Shown here: positions 35,388-44,049 of the stretch, one piece after another
Layout: every line of letters begins with the position of its first letter
Numbering within the stretch: the stretch's first letter is position 1
Assembly (NCBI RefSeq): GCF_002217985.1
Contig: NZ_BCMI01000002.1
Location: forward strand, 1-64,000
Reading direction: 5' to 3'
DNA from: Secundilactobacillus pentosiphilus
Lineage (GTDB): Bacteria > Bacillota > Bacilli > Lactobacillales > Lactobacillaceae
DNA: 64,000 bases
Notes under the pieces: generated by a model
Seen by the model: only the letters and a program-made list of their open reading frames with translations
Databases searched by the model: none
What the model was told of the DNA's origin: nothing
Translations under genes and position numbers: made by a program

Positions 35388-36209
35388 TTGTCCCGTTTTA
35401 AATCCTTATTTATCGGTTTTTTAATTTTATTTACCGGCTCGATCACCACTGCTTGCGGCAACCAAAAGAAACCAACGCAGCCAGTCGAAAAAGTGGCACT
35501 GGTGAAGTCTGGACAAACGGCTCGGCCACGGATTTGGTATCATTTTTCCCTGCCTCAAAGCCGGGTAACGGCAAAGGATCCCGTCAACGCCCTCTTTGTG
35601 CTCAAAAATGGTAAGGCCACCACCTATATGCTGCCGACTGGTAACCATCAGGCGACCCTCAGCCGCCTCTCTAAAATGTCCACTGCTAAACAAATCAAGT
35701 GGGCTAAGGCGCAGGATCGGTCCGCCTTTCAATCCGGTGTTAAGGCACAGCAAGCCAAGGTTAAAGACAGCATCCGCGGTATTAAAACGGATTTGAAACG
35801 CCTGCAGCAGGCCAAAAGCGATCCGTCACAGATCAAAGCCTTACAGCAATATTTAAAAATCAACGAGGCCATTCATGATAATCCCAGCAAATATGCCAAA
35901 CCTGTCTCCTACCCGCTAACGGCAAACCAACAAGTTCACGGTGAACAGTTCGGCCTAAAGCTCTACCCCGTAAAGACCGTCCAGTACGGTGACGCCAACG
36001 TGATTATGGCTAGTGAACTTTCCCTGACTAATGACACCTTTAGTCAGCGGATCCAACCACGTAAAATCGGCAGTCATTACTATGGCGGCTACGGTTCTGA
36101 TGTGAACGCCGATCACTATTTGATCCTGGCACAGGTTCCTAAGCAAACCCGCATCGTTTACGATCAGCAAAAAACTACCGGTGTTTCTAAACCAGCTACT
36201 GCCGAGTAG
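35388..36209 (+). CDS. Putative lipoprotein of unknown function
   Basis: 273 aa. Signal peptide with hydrophobic core SLFIGFLILFTGSITTAC and a lipobox TTAC-G, so Cys23 is probably lipidated. A central lysine/glutamine-rich helical stretch (about 95-165) precedes a C-terminal part ending in YYGGYGSDVNADHYLILAQ. TTG start at 35388 with AGGAGG 7 nt upstream. Monocistronic, with a terminator at 36231-36278. I do not recognise a family. Confidence 0.7.
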   Translation: MSRFKSLFIGFLILFTGSITTACGNQKKPTQPVEKVALVKSGQTARPRIWYHFSLPQSRVTAKDPVNALFVLKNGKATTYMLPTGNHQATLSRLSKMSTAKQIKWAKAQDRSAFQSGVKAQQAKVKDSIRGIKTDLKRLQQAKSDPSQIKALQQYLKINEAIHDNPSKYAKPVSYPLTANQQVHGEQFGLKLYPVKTVQYGDANVIMASELSLTNDTFSQRIQPRKIGSHYYGGYGSDVNADHYLILAQVPKQTRIVYDQQKTTGVSKPATAE

Positions 36210-36230
36210 CAGTTATACTTGTTAGCTAAT

Positions 36231-36278
36231 AAAAGCCCGATAAGCATTTATTTGACATGCTTATCGGGCTTTTATTTA
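36231..36278. terminator. Bidirectional terminator
   Basis: 16-bp perfect stem AAAAGCCCGATAAGCA/TGCTTATCGGGCTTTT, between the convergent lipoprotein gene and 36295-36897. Confidence 0.9.
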
Positions 36279-36294
36279 GTCTTAGACGATCCCT

Positions 36295-36897
36295 TTACTT
36301 TTGCTGACCTTCATTCATCATAGTGGCTTCACCGTTCTTGACAGAAAGAATCACGGGACCGCTCTTTGATTGCTTCACTTTCAGCGTATAACTGCCGTTT
36401 AATGACTTGTCAATGGACCGTGACATCTTTAAATAGTTATCAGACATGGTCTTAATCGACTTGGCATTTGTCTTAGGATACTTCCACATGGTCGTCACGG
36501 CCTTCACGTATTTAGCGTTAGTCGGTGTAATTGTATACGTTTTGGTTGCCTGATTAAAGCTGACATCCCCGACATTTTTGCTATACGACTTTTGCAGCTG
36601 CTGTAAAACGTTCTGCTCACTTTTATGTTGTTGCGCAATTGATGCAGATTCTGAACTCTTTTGTGCAAAGTATTGGTTGGAGTGCACGTTGGTCGTTCGT
36701 GACGACGGCTGAGTTGGTTTAGGCTTTACCCAACCGTTTTTATAAACGTAGCCAAAGCTGAACAGCAGCCCGACCACACTAATGATCGTCAAAATCTTAG
36801 TCGTACCAACCAATCCGTCATAGTGAGCGGCGTACCACCAAGAAAATCCCCCCATGACAGTCATCAAAACAAATATAAATACCAAAATAATCCCCAT
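36295..36897 (-). CDS. Membrane-anchored protein of unknown function
   Basis: 200 aa. Two hydrophobic segments at about 2-22 and 33-53, then a polar region rich in Ser and Gln (54-105) and a C-terminal domain of about 95 residues with many Lys/Thr. The ATG 36897 has AGGGGGC 9 nt upstream and is preferred to a TTG 18 codons earlier. The C-terminal part (SFNQATKTYTITPTN) would be extracytoplasmic. Not recognised. Confidence 0.6.
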   Translation of the reverse strand: MGIILVFIFVLMTVMGGFSWWYAAHYDGLVGTTKILTIISVVGLLFSFGYVYKNGWVKPKPTQPSSRTTNVHSNQYFAQKSSESASIAQQHKSEQNVLQQLQKSYSKNVGDVSFNQATKTYTITPTNAKYVKAVTTMWKYPKTNAKSIKTMSDNYLKMSRSIDKSLNGSYTLKVKQSKSGPVILSVKNGEATMMNEGQQK

Positions 36898-37073
36898 TTT
36901 AGTTTGCCCCCTAGTTATAAAATCGAAAAGCTTCAAATCGAACCTCTTCAATTCTCGTTAATATACTTATTCATTATAATCCTTTCACCCTAAGTAAGAC
37001 TAGGGGGAAGCACGCATCTAAACGATAAGCAGCGATTCATACAAAGCCACAAATTTGTATCAGCCAATAGCAC

Positions 37074-37105
37074 AAAAAAGGTGACCCCGCAATTGAGATC
37101 ACCGT
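37074..37105 (-). terminator. Intrinsic terminator of the acetyltransferase gene
   Basis: Leftward GGTGA/TCACC stem followed by T6. Confidence 0.75.
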
Positions 37106-37111
37106 AAATTC

Positions 37112-37546
37112 CTATTCCTGCCATTTCAATGTTAGTTCAACTTCACCCGTATCAGAATCCACCGCACGATCAGTTTCATCAAAATCGTGCTTTTGGCAGA
37201 AACGGACGGCCTTAGCATTTTTTTCGTAAACGTTTAGCCGAATTTGTGAATAGGCCGACTTTAGTGCAAACAATAGAAGGCTGCCAATCCCCTGATCCCG
37301 ATGACCCGCTTTAACGAAGATGCCCGCTAAGTAATGTGTCATCATCTCTGCGAAACCAACAATCTGATCATCCTGGTAAACCACGTAGATGATCGCCTTT
37401 GATAATTGTTGTGATCTTTCAGCAACCTGGTTTTGCCAATACTTAGCAGCAATAAACGGGTGAGAATCTAAATTACCTGCGAGCCAAATAGCCATCAACG
37501 CCTTCTGATCTGCTTCAGTCAAGTTCTCCAGTTTTTCAACTTTCAC
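37112..37546 (-). CDS. GNAT family N-acetyltransferase
   Basis: 144 aa. The acetyl-CoA loop is GHRDQGIGSLLL (motif A, R/Q-x-x-G-x-G/A), followed by NVYEKNAKAVRFCQKHDF (motif B). Similar in size to YjaB/PhnO-type small acetyltransferases. GTG start 37546 with GAGAGGG upstream. Monocistronic. Substrate not predictable. Confidence 0.8.
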   Translation of the reverse strand: MKVEKLENLTEADQKALMAIWLAGNLDSHPFIAAKYWQNQVAERSQQLSKAIIYVVYQDDQIVGFAEMMTHYLAGIFVKAGHRDQGIGSLLLFALKSAYSQIRLNVYEKNAKAVRFCQKHDFDETDRAVDSDTGEVELTLKWQE

Positions 37547-37675
37547 TTTTGACCCTCTCTTCTCATTTTCTCTTCTAACGCCACTTCTAAGTTACGCCGC
37601 TGAGTGATAAATGGCAAGTTTTCAGTCATTTGAAAGACCCGTTTTAGGCACAATTAATTTAACCCCAAATTAATG

Positions 37676-37704
37676 TTGCACTCATTTATTTTTAATGTTA
37701 TAGT
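37676..37704 (+). promoter_or_regulatory. Promoter of the apbE leader
   Basis: TTGCAC, 17-nt spacer, TATAGT; start near 37711. Confidence 0.65.
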
Positions 37705-37816
37705 AATTGCAATTCAACGAAGAAGGCAGCTTGCACGCGGTTCCTTCCGAGTTGAAGAAGTAGTATGTAACTGTCTTACATAGTGGATTGCTTAGACTAA
37801 ACTGGAGGACTTGCGT

Positions 37817-37840
37817 ATGAAAGAAATTAAGGTCAATTGA
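37817..37840 (+). CDS. Putative leader peptide, 7 aa
   Basis: ATG AAA GAA ATT AAG GTC AAT TGA (MKEIKVN) behind GGAGG. Translation is inferred only from the RBS. Confidence 0.3.
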   Translation: MKEIKVN

Positions 37841-37980
37841 TTATGGTGCTTTAGTGACCACTACTAATTTTGCTCATCAAGCAATAGCGGTTCTATAGCA
37901 ACATAGTTGAGCCATTTGAACGAACACTTGACGTACAAGTTTCATTCTCACAACATTCAACTTTTTAGGATTTGACGTCG

Positions 37981-38016
37981 CGCGTTAGCTGACATATTCA
38001 GCTAACGCGTTTTTTG
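37981..38016 (+). terminator. Leader terminator before apbE
   Basis: Perfect 12-bp stem CGCGTTAGCTGA/TCAGCTAACGCG, 5-nt loop, T6-7. Confidence 0.9.
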
Positions 38017-38062
38017 TGTTATCTTGGATTTAAACGATTTTTATGGAAAGCGTGACTTTTAG

Positions 38063-39007
38063 ATGATTCAAAAACAATACTATGGTTTAGGTACCACCAT
38101 TACTCTTTCGGTAAACCCGCCAGCAACCGAAGCAGACTTAGACGCTGGCAACCACTTGATTGAACACTACGAAGATATTTTAACGGTAAACCGGCCCGTT
38201 TCCGAAGTGATGTCTGTTAACCACGCAGCTGGTCAAAAACCCGTTCCAGTATCAGAAATCACCTATAACTTAATTAAGCGTGCAGTAGAAGTCAGCCAAT
38301 GGCACCTGGGCTTTAACACGGCCATTGGCCCACTGGTGAAGTTATGGAAAATTGGCTTCGACGGCGCTAACTTACCAGCTGATTCAGACATTAAACAGCG
38401 GCTTAAGCTGATTGACCCAACTGATATTCAGCTGGATGATACCAAGCGAACCGTTTTTCTCACCAAAGCCGGTATGGAAATTGACCTGGGTGCGATTGCT
38501 AAGGGATACATTGCTGATGCCATTAAGGCGTTATGGGTTTCCCGCGGCGTTAAAAGCGGCATTATTGACCTGGGAGGAAATATTCTGTTAGTGGGCGACA
38601 GTACCCACGCAAACGGTTTGTGGCGCATTGGCGTACAAAATCCGTTGAAGCAGCGCCACGTGGCACTGGGCGTTCTGACCACCCCTGCCAAATCGATCGT
38701 GACCTCGGGTATTTATGAACGTTACCTGGTGATCAATGGGCATAACTACCACCACATGTTTGATTCCAAAACCGGCTATCCCATTCAAAACGACCTGGAA
38801 AGTGTCACCATCATCAGCGATTTATCCATTGATGGTGATATCTGGACGACCGAGGCCTTCTATCAGGATATCGACAAAGGGATTCCGCTCATTGAAAAGC
38901 AGCCGAACCTAGAGGCCATTTTCGTCACCCGTGACTTCAAGGTAGCCATCACTTCAGGATTAAGGGACCGTTTCGCGTTAACGGACGAGCAGTACAAAAT
39001 CATTTAA
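38063..39007 (+). CDS. apbE: FAD:protein FMN transferase
   Basis: 314 aa. It attaches FMN covalently to Thr/Ser of flavoproteins with FMN_bind domains, using FAD and Mg2+. Family features: LGAIAKGYIAD, IDLGGNILLVG, HHMFDSKTGYP and the Mg-binding DGDIWTTEAF. It has no lipoprotein signal peptide, so it acts in the cytoplasm. ATG 38063 follows GGAAAG at some distance (about 14 nt). Its target is not in the window: the nearby FrdA-like protein lacks an FMN_bind domain. Confidence 0.9.
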   Translation: MIQKQYYGLGTTITLSVNPPATEADLDAGNHLIEHYEDILTVNRPVSEVMSVNHAAGQKPVPVSEITYNLIKRAVEVSQWHLGFNTAIGPLVKLWKIGFDGANLPADSDIKQRLKLIDPTDIQLDDTKRTVFLTKAGMEIDLGAIAKGYIADAIKALWVSRGVKSGIIDLGGNILLVGDSTHANGLWRIGVQNPLKQRHVALGVLTTPAKSIVTSGIYERYLVINGHNYHHMFDSKTGYPIQNDLESVTIISDLSIDGDIWTTEAFYQDIDKGIPLIEKQPNLEAIFVTRDFKVAITSGLRDRFALTDEQYKII

Positions 39008-39008
39008 C

Positions 39009-39057
39009 GTTAATAATGCCCATTCCAGCAAGCCTCGCCGGAATGGGCATTATTAAC
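39009..39057. terminator. Long hairpin between convergent apbE and the TPP-regulated permease
   Basis: Perfect 18-bp stem GTTAATAATGCCCATTCC with its complement. No strong T-run. The flank TAAATTCTGAAATCTA matches the right side of family 2 palindromic elements (44899 and 56323), so it may be a degenerate member. Confidence 0.7.
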
Positions 39058-39100
39058 GCTAAATTCTGAAATCTATCGTGTTTGTTACACACGTTCATTA

Positions 39101-40285
39101 TTAATCCGTCATCAACGGATACTTCTTCGTGACTAACCCGGTGAGGTAAACCCCTAGTCCAAGCACTAACAGTAAGAAGAAGGTCGTCCCCAGGAAGAAA
39201 TCTAATTTCTGCAGCCACGAATAGCCCACAAAGCCGATCAGCCACCAAATAAAGTTAAGCGGCAACGACAGCCGCTGGTGCATCAAAAAGACGCTGACAA
39301 ATAAAATGGCAAACAGCGGCGTAAAGACTGCTCCGATAGCAGACAGGAAATTTTGATAGTACGCCATCGATACAAACAGTGCGATCAGTAGGCCCAGAAC
39401 CGTGACCCCCACCGCAAGCAAATTAACCGATTTCGTTTTTACCACGTTAGCAATGTTAGTCGCGGCTGAGTAAGCATCCATGAAGGTCGTTGTCACCGTT
39501 GAGAAAACGATCACCAAAAGGGCCACCATTCCCATACTGGAATGGGAAAGCACCGTGGTAAAGTCTGATTGTCCAGTTAAAATAACGGTGAACAATCCCA
39601 GTGAAAACATGGCCACACTGGCAATAAAGTAGCCGCTGACACTGGCCATACTCGTTTTAAACGGCTGCTCAGTATGCTGCGTATAATCACCGATCAGCGG
39701 TAACCAGGAAAGCGCCATAGTCACGTTCAGTTCGACGGCACTGCCGAAACTCAGCGGTGCTAGGTTAGCACTGTTCTGCAACCGGCCTTCCTTGATAATG
39801 GTCCACAGCATCAGCAGCATCCCGATTGCTAACAGGACAACAATGACGTTGTTGACTTTAAAGAGCCATTCGTGATCCATTAACAGCCAAACAACGATCA
39901 GAACCGCTACGATCAGTGACATGACTAAAACTGAACGATAGTTGAATAACGCTTTTGACAGGCCGTTCATTGCCCGTTGTGCGTTAACGATCATTACCGC
40001 TGTCCAGCCCAGCAGCTGCAGCGCATTCAGTAGTGAAAACAACCAGACACCTTGCTGACCAAAGACCGTTTTAGTGGCTTGGATTGCCGTCCGGTTTTGC
40101 TGTGCCGATAAGTAACCAGCTGGCAGTAAAAAGACAAAGCAGCCGATAACGTGGCCGATTAAAATCGCCAGCAGTCCACTTTTCCATCCTAACGGTGCAA
40201 TCAGCGTTCCAGTCACGATTTCAGCAATTGAGATCGCCGCACCCATCCAGAGCAGAAATAAGCCGCTTGGTTTAGTATTACCCAT
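39101..40285 (-). CDS. cytX: NCS1-type permease, probable hydroxymethylpyrimidine transporter (CytX-like)
   Basis: 394 aa with about 12 hydrophobic segments. Features of cytosine/HMP permeases: WMGAAISIAEIVTGTLIAPLG, a loop SWLPLIGDYTQHT and TTTFMDAYSAATN. The start ATG 40285 (MGNTKPSGLF) follows GGAAGAGGG; the longer reading starts inside the riboswitch terminator. A TPP riboswitch upstream indicates uptake of a thiamin precursor, most likely hydroxymethylpyrimidine. Confidence 0.85.
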   Translation of the reverse strand: MGNTKPSGLFLLWMGAAISIAEIVTGTLIAPLGWKSGLLAILIGHVIGCFVFLLPAGYLSAQQNRTAIQATKTVFGQQGVWLFSLLNALQLLGWTAVMIVNAQRAMNGLSKALFNYRSVLVMSLIVAVLIVVWLLMDHEWLFKVNNVIVVLLAIGMLLMLWTIIKEGRLQNSANLAPLSFGSAVELNVTMALSWLPLIGDYTQHTEQPFKTSMASVSGYFIASVAMFSLGLFTVILTGQSDFTTVLSHSSMGMVALLVIVFSTVTTTFMDAYSAATNIANVVKTKSVNLLAVGVTVLGLLIALFVSMAYYQNFLSAIGAVFTPLFAILFVSVFLMHQRLSLPLNFIWWLIGFVGYSWLQKLDFFLGTTFFLLLVLGLGVYLTGLVTKKYPLMTD

Positions 40286-40301
40286 TAAAGAAACCCTCTT
40301 C

Positions 40302-40346
40302 CAATAAAAAAGCCTTCCAGCCGCAGTTGGTTCCGCGCACTGAAAG
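40302..40346 (-). terminator. TPP riboswitch expression platform (terminator)
   Basis: Leftward GTCTTTCAG pairs with CTGGAAGGC (two G-U pairs), then T6, just before the permease RBS. Confidence 0.7.
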
Positions 40347-40379
40347 ACCATCATTAAGTTTGATGTTCACGTACACTTT

Positions 40380-40452
40380 TTCTTGCAAGTATTAACGCTA
40401 CAGGTTCAAAGGGACCAGAATCATCTATCTCAGCCAATGGCGTCCCTAGTGT
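40380..40452 (-). promoter_or_regulatory. TPP riboswitch (THI box)
   Basis: Read leftward: CTAGGGACGCC, the pyrimidine-sensing GGCTGAGA, GGTCCCTTTGAACCTGTA and GTTAATACTTGCAAG. These match the conserved blocks of the TPP aptamer. TPP binding should favour the terminator at 40302-40346 and switch off the permease. A TATAAA-type -10 lies just upstream. Confidence 0.9.
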
Positions 40453-40508
40453 ATTTTATAACCACTCATATTTTAACATACTTACGGAAATTTCGAGTTC
40501 GTTGTAAA

Positions 40509-40523
40509 CAGTAATTATTACAG
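40509..40523. promoter_or_regulatory. Zur-like operator upstream of rpsN
   Basis: CAGTAAT-T-ATTACAG, a 7-1-7 near-perfect inverted repeat like the Gram-positive Zur/Fur box core (GTAATnATTAC). The downstream gene encodes the Zn-free S14, a typical Zur target. Confidence 0.65.
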
Positions 40524-40677
40524 TTTAATTAAATCAAGTCAAAGTAGTAGCCTTTTGACCCGATTATTGGTAAATTAGAAACGTTGTTGTGACGGTATAA
40601 AATACTACTAACACCATTGACCTGGCAATTACTTAATGAATTTGGCGCAACATATCACTAAGTTATTGGAGGCAAAT

Positions 40678-40947
40678 ATGGCCAAAAAGTCAAAGATTGC
40701 AAAGTACAATAAGCAACGCAAACTCGTTGCAAAATACGCCACGATTCGGCGTGAATTAAAAGCTCAGGGCAACTACGAAGCCCTGGCACGCTTACCAAAG
40801 GATTCTAATCCTAACCGGTTACGAAACCGGGACGGGTTAGACGGCAGACCGCGCGGCTACATGCGCAAGTTCAACATGTCGCGTTTGAACTTCCGAAAAT
40901 ACGCTCACCTGGGTCAGATTCCGGGTGTCCGCAAGGCATCCTGGTAA
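40678..40947 (+). CDS. rpsN: 30S ribosomal protein S14, zinc-independent form
   Basis: 89 aa. It has no cysteine at all, whereas the Zn-binding S14 of about 61 aa has two CxxC motifs, so this is the C-minus type that replaces it under zinc shortage. Conserved [24 protein letters not shown] and C-terminal [14 protein letters not shown] 40678 follows GGAGG; an earlier in-frame ATG (40636) would run through the RBS. Probable Zur control from 40509-40523. Confidence 0.93.
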   Translation: MAKKSKIAKYNKQRKLVAKYATIRRELKAQGNYEALARLPKDSNPNRLRNRDGLDGRPRGYMRKFNMSRLNFRKYAHLGQIPGVRKASW

Positions 40948-40970
40948 TCAGCTTGCAAAATCAATATAGC

Positions 40971-41037
40971 TAAAAAGATCTCCTTGGAACTGAGTGATGC
41001 ATTTTGCATTCATCGCTCACTTCTGGGAGATCTTTTC
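40971..41037. terminator. Long bidirectional terminator
   Basis: AAAAGATCTCC/GGAGATCTTTT enclosing a second stem GAGTGATG/CATCGCTC, between convergent rpsN and the PP2C-like gene. T5 on the leftward side. Confidence 0.75.
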
Positions 41038-41045
41038 GGTTGTGC

Positions 41046-41870
41046 TTATTTTTCATGAACCCCTTTGCTAACCGTAAAATGAATGAGACTGCGGTCATCA
41101 AACGACCGGTTACCCGCCACAACACCCTTAGTCGAACGATACTCATGGCTGCAACCCGGATCATGTTTTAAGACTGCTGCTAAGCCGGCTTCCGAAGCCG
41201 CTAAATCAGCCGCTGCTTTGGGATAACCGTCACTCGCCAGCACAATTTGGTGGGGTTGATTGGTTAACGGATAAACTTTCAGTAACGCCTCAGGAATCGA
41301 CTGTCCGTTAAAAATAGCGTAGCCCCACTCACTATCAGCTGAATTGGCAAACCGCGTTGCCTTTAAGATCCACGGTAAAATGGCTTTGCGGCCAGGATCA
41401 GACTGGCTGCCGTTTTCAGGCGACAAACGCAGAATCAGACTGCGCATATTCGACAAGACTAGGTCACTGGGTTTGGGGTTCGTCAGTAATTTGCCGTCCA
41501 GGTTAATCTGAGCGTCACCCACTTGCCACAGTTCATTACGAAAGCGCGAATAAATGACCGCCACTGCCTGCAACCCTTGACTCTGACGGTCCGCCGTAAA
41601 GTTAATCCGATCGTAAAAAGCCGCAAACTGCTGGTTCACTTGCCCGATCAGTGCCGCTAACGTCGCATCCTTAGGTAAGCGCTCGATCACACCCGCAATC
41701 ATGGTAGAGGCTAATTTGCCAGTTGTCTTACCGTGATATTCAAACTTGGACTTACTGGTGACACCATCAACGATAGCAATGAAATCAGGTGTATTCACAA
41801 TGGTGTCTTCGCACTTTTCATCACTCACTTTACCCCGCACAAACGCTTCTTGAACTTTAACTGATACCAC
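41046..41870 (-). CDS. PP2C-like phosphatase-domain protein
   Basis: 274 aa. Metal-binding motifs of the PPM/PP2C fold are suggested by CEDTIVNTPDFIAIVDGVTS (DGV), then VGDAQI and ASDGYPK (SDG). A C-terminal Asp of the family cannot be placed with confidence, and the spacing is unusual, so it may be a divergent or inactive member. GTG start at 41870 follows GGAGG; a TTG at 41888 would overlap that site. Monocistronic. Substrate unknown. Confidence 0.6.
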   Translation of the reverse strand: MVSVKVQEAFVRGKVSDEKCEDTIVNTPDFIAIVDGVTSKSKFEYHGKTTGKLASTMIAGVIERLPKDATLAALIGQVNQQFAAFYDRINFTADRQSQGLQAVAVIYSRFRNELWQVGDAQINLDGKLLTNPKPSDLVLSNMRSLILRLSPENGSQSDPGRKAILPWILKATRFANSADSEWGYAIFNGQSIPEALLKVYPLTNQPHQIVLASDGYPKAAADLAASEAGLAAVLKHDPGCSHEYRSTKGVVAGNRSFDDRSLIHFTVSKGVHEK

Positions 41871-41990
41871 AAATATCGCCTCCAACAATTGCTTCTAGGT
41901 CCATCATAGCGATACGATGATGAGTTTGTTAAGTCAGACAACTCAATTCGTGTCTTTTACTTGGCGATTCAGGTCCAAACCGTATACGAT

Positions 41991-42029
41991 AAAAAACGGT
42001 ATTCCCGCGTACGGAGAATACCGTTTTTC
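41991..42029. terminator. Bidirectional terminator downstream of cfa
   Basis: AAAAACGGTATTC/GAATACCGTTTTT stem, T5 on both sides. Confidence 0.85.
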
Positions 42030-42067
42030 TTGACGTCTATTTTGGCACTTAAGCGAGTTGCTTTACA

Positions 42068-43270
42068 CTACGCTTCTTTGGCCACTTCTCTATTATCAGC
42101 ATTGTAAATATACTGACGGGTCATCGGCAGACCAGTACCGCTTGGTGCTTTGACCAATAGGTATTGCATGACGTCAATGTTACCGCCCTTAAAGGAACCG
42201 GCGCAGGCTTGTAGATACATGTCCCACATCCGGGCAAATTCCTTACCGTACTTTTCTTCAGCCTTATCTTGAACTTTCATGTAGTTTGCATGCCACATTT
42301 CAAGGGTTCTTTGATAATGCCGCCGAAGTGGCTCAATGTCGGAAAATTGCAGCTTCGCATCCATAATGTGCTTCAGGTTTTCAGCAACGTTAGGAATGTA
42401 GCCACCAGGGAAAATGTACTTAGTAATAAATGGGTCGACCCCGGCGCCTTCGTGCTGACCAGTGATACCGTGAATCAGTGCCCGGCCGTTTGGCTTCATA
42501 AAGTCGGCAACCTTCTTGAAGTACAAGCCGAGGTTTTCCTTACCAACGTGTTCAAACATCCCAACGGAAGTCACATAATCAAACTGATCATTCACTTCAC
42601 GGTAGTCTTCTAACAGTACGTTGACCTTACCTTCAAGGTGACGGTCTTTGATCTGCTGCTGTGTGTAGTCGTACTGTTCCTGACTAAGGGTGATTCCAGT
42701 AGCTTGCAAATCGTATTCTTCAGCTGCCATAAACAACAAAGTTCCCCAGCCGCAGCCAATGTCTAATAGGCGTTTACCGGGTTCAGAATTCAATTTGTTT
42801 AAAATATGATGCATCTTGTTTACTTGGGCTTCTTCCAAGGTGTCATCATCATGTTCGAAGTAGGCACATGAGTAAGTCATGGTCTTGTCCAGCCACATTT
42901 CGTAGAAATCATTCCCAATATCGTAGTGACTCTGAATGTCTTTTTGACTATTCTTTTCGGAATGGGACATTTTTGGAAAATGCTTGATGAACGGGTTATT
43001 AGTTAAAAAACTATGGTCAGTTCGATAGGCTGAAGCAACTAATTCTTCAATACTGCCATCAATTTCAATAGCACCTCGCATATAGTCTTCAGCTAAAGTC
43101 AAAGTCGGCTTGTCAGTAAAGCTCTTCAACGGAAGTTCTTCGTTAAACCGAACCTTAACAACCGGTTCGCCGTCACCATAAGTTTCTTCTTTGCCATCCC
43201 AATAAGTTACTGAAACGGGAATATCAAATGCACGGCTCAATAATTGTCGATACACGGTCTTCTCTAACAC
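42068..43270 (-). CDS. cfa: Cyclopropane-fatty-acyl-phospholipid synthase
   Basis: 400 aa. SAM-dependent methyltransferase that adds a methylene bridge to unsaturated acyl chains of phospholipids, a membrane stress response. The SAM site is [15 protein letters not shown]; other features are [25 protein letters not shown] and [16 protein letters not shown] start 43270 with AGAGAGAAGG upstream; an upstream start in frame has no RBS. Strong promoter at 43359-43387. Confidence 0.95.
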   Translation of the reverse strand: MLEKTVYRQLLSRAFDIPVSVTYWDGKEETYGDGEPVVKVRFNEELPLKSFTDKPTLTLAEDYMRGAIEIDGSIEELVASAYRTDHSFLTNNPFIKHFPKMSHSEKNSQKDIQSHYDIGNDFYEMWLDKTMTYSCAYFEHDDDTLEEAQVNKMHHILNKLNSEPGKRLLDIGCGWGTLLFMAAEEYDLQATGITLSQEQYDYTQQQIKDRHLEGKVNVLLEDYREVNDQFDYVTSVGMFEHVGKENLGLYFKKVADFMKPNGRALIHGITGQHEGAGVDPFITKYIFPGGYIPNVAENLKHIMDAKLQFSDIEPLRRHYQRTLEMWHANYMKVQDKAEEKYGKEFARMWDMYLQACAGSFKGGNIDVMQYLLVKAPSGTGLPMTRQYIYNADNREVAKEA

Positions 43271-43358
43271 GTAAATGCCTTCTCTCTTATAGAAATTAAT
43301 ATTGCACAATTAATTAATATTGTTAACTTAATTGACATCCAATACTAACTAACTGGTT

Positions 43359-43387
43359 AGATTACAAGTCATCGCCTGTTTTGTCAA
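43359..43387 (-). promoter_or_regulatory. Promoter of cfa
   Basis: Leftward TTGACA, 17-nt spacer, TAATCT; about 85 nt of leader to the GTG. Confidence 0.75.
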
Positions 43388-43597
43388 CGATTCTGGCCCT
43401 CATTAATAAACGAATAGAGTCGTATGATCTGTGCAGTATAGTGAATCTACGACCATCATTGTGGGAGCTGGGATTCCCCCCTAAATAGCGGTAATGATAT
43501 AAATTCTAATTAACTTCTCATTTAAGGCATCCGTTTTGAACAGGGGCGCCCGCAGTACTAACACGTCTTACTCGCCCCAATAAAGCTTGACAGATAC
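43388..43597. other. Intergenic region, no gene seen
   Basis: Only a short hairpin GGGA/TTCCC near 43462-43478 and a GC-rich patch near 43541-43575 stand out. No ORF with an RBS. Confidence 0.4.
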
Positions 43598-43630
43598 AAA
43601 AAAGCAGAACCCAACTGGATTCTGCCTAGC
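43598..43630 (-). terminator. Intrinsic terminator of the SDR-like mini gene
   Basis: Leftward GCAGAATCC/GGGTTCTGC stem followed by T6. Confidence 0.85.
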
Positions 43631-43654
43631 TTATTATTAATTGTCTAATGACGC

Positions 43655-43822
43655 TCAGCCGCGCAAATTGATCATTAAATCAACCTGGCCTTGATCGCGT
43701 GATTTAATCTTTAATTCATTCTGGGCATTCGTTGTTGCCAGCTTACCCTTCTTGATTAAGTTTTGGATCAGTCGCTGACCAAAGCTATTGCTCATTCCTG
43801 TAATCATCCAAGTTCGTTTCAT
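43655..43822 (-). CDS. Truncated short-chain dehydrogenase-like mini protein
   Basis: 55 aa, MKRTWMITGMSNSFGQRLIQ and onward. The first 28 residues match the SDR Rossmann start (TGxxxxxG as TGMSNSFG), where full SDRs have 240-290 residues. The rest (KLATTNAQNELKIKSRDQGQ...) does not continue the fold as I know it. ATG 43822 follows GGGAGCT, and the gene keeps its own terminator, so it may be expressed although most of the enzyme is gone. Confidence 0.5.
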   Translation of the reverse strand: MKRTWMITGMSNSFGQRLIQNLIKKGKLATTNAQNELKIKSRDQGQVDLMINLRG

Positions 43823-44049
43823 ATGCCCAGCTCCCTTCAAGCATGCATTAATTGGAGAATATAATACGCCTAATTCCTATGAAGTCAAGCCTAAAAGTCA
43901 ACCTTTAAAAATTCGTTAATTGACTACTATATTGTGTACCATTCAAATACTGCTTCCCCCGCTTAATCCCTCCCGACGTCTAATGATTGATTTCTCTAGA
44001 AGATTTTTAAGTGCTAAAATAGCGGCATTAACACCAAAGGAGAGTTGCT

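Larger units (their letters stand above)
37711..38016 (+). ncRNA. Terminated leader RNA upstream of apbE
   Basis: About 305 nt from the promoter at 37676-37704 to the perfect terminator at 37981-38016. It contains a seven-codon ORF with a GGAGG site and local stems such as GAAGG/CCTTC near 37720-37750. It does not match FMN, TPP, T-box or other leaders I know. The apbE start codon is 47 nt past the terminator, so readthrough control of apbE is likely; a free small RNA is the alternative. Confidence 0.45.

Noticed and set aside
37112-37546. Acetyltransferase as a ribosomal RimI-type enzyme
   Set aside because: The motifs only support a general GNAT assignment; no RimI-specific feature seen.
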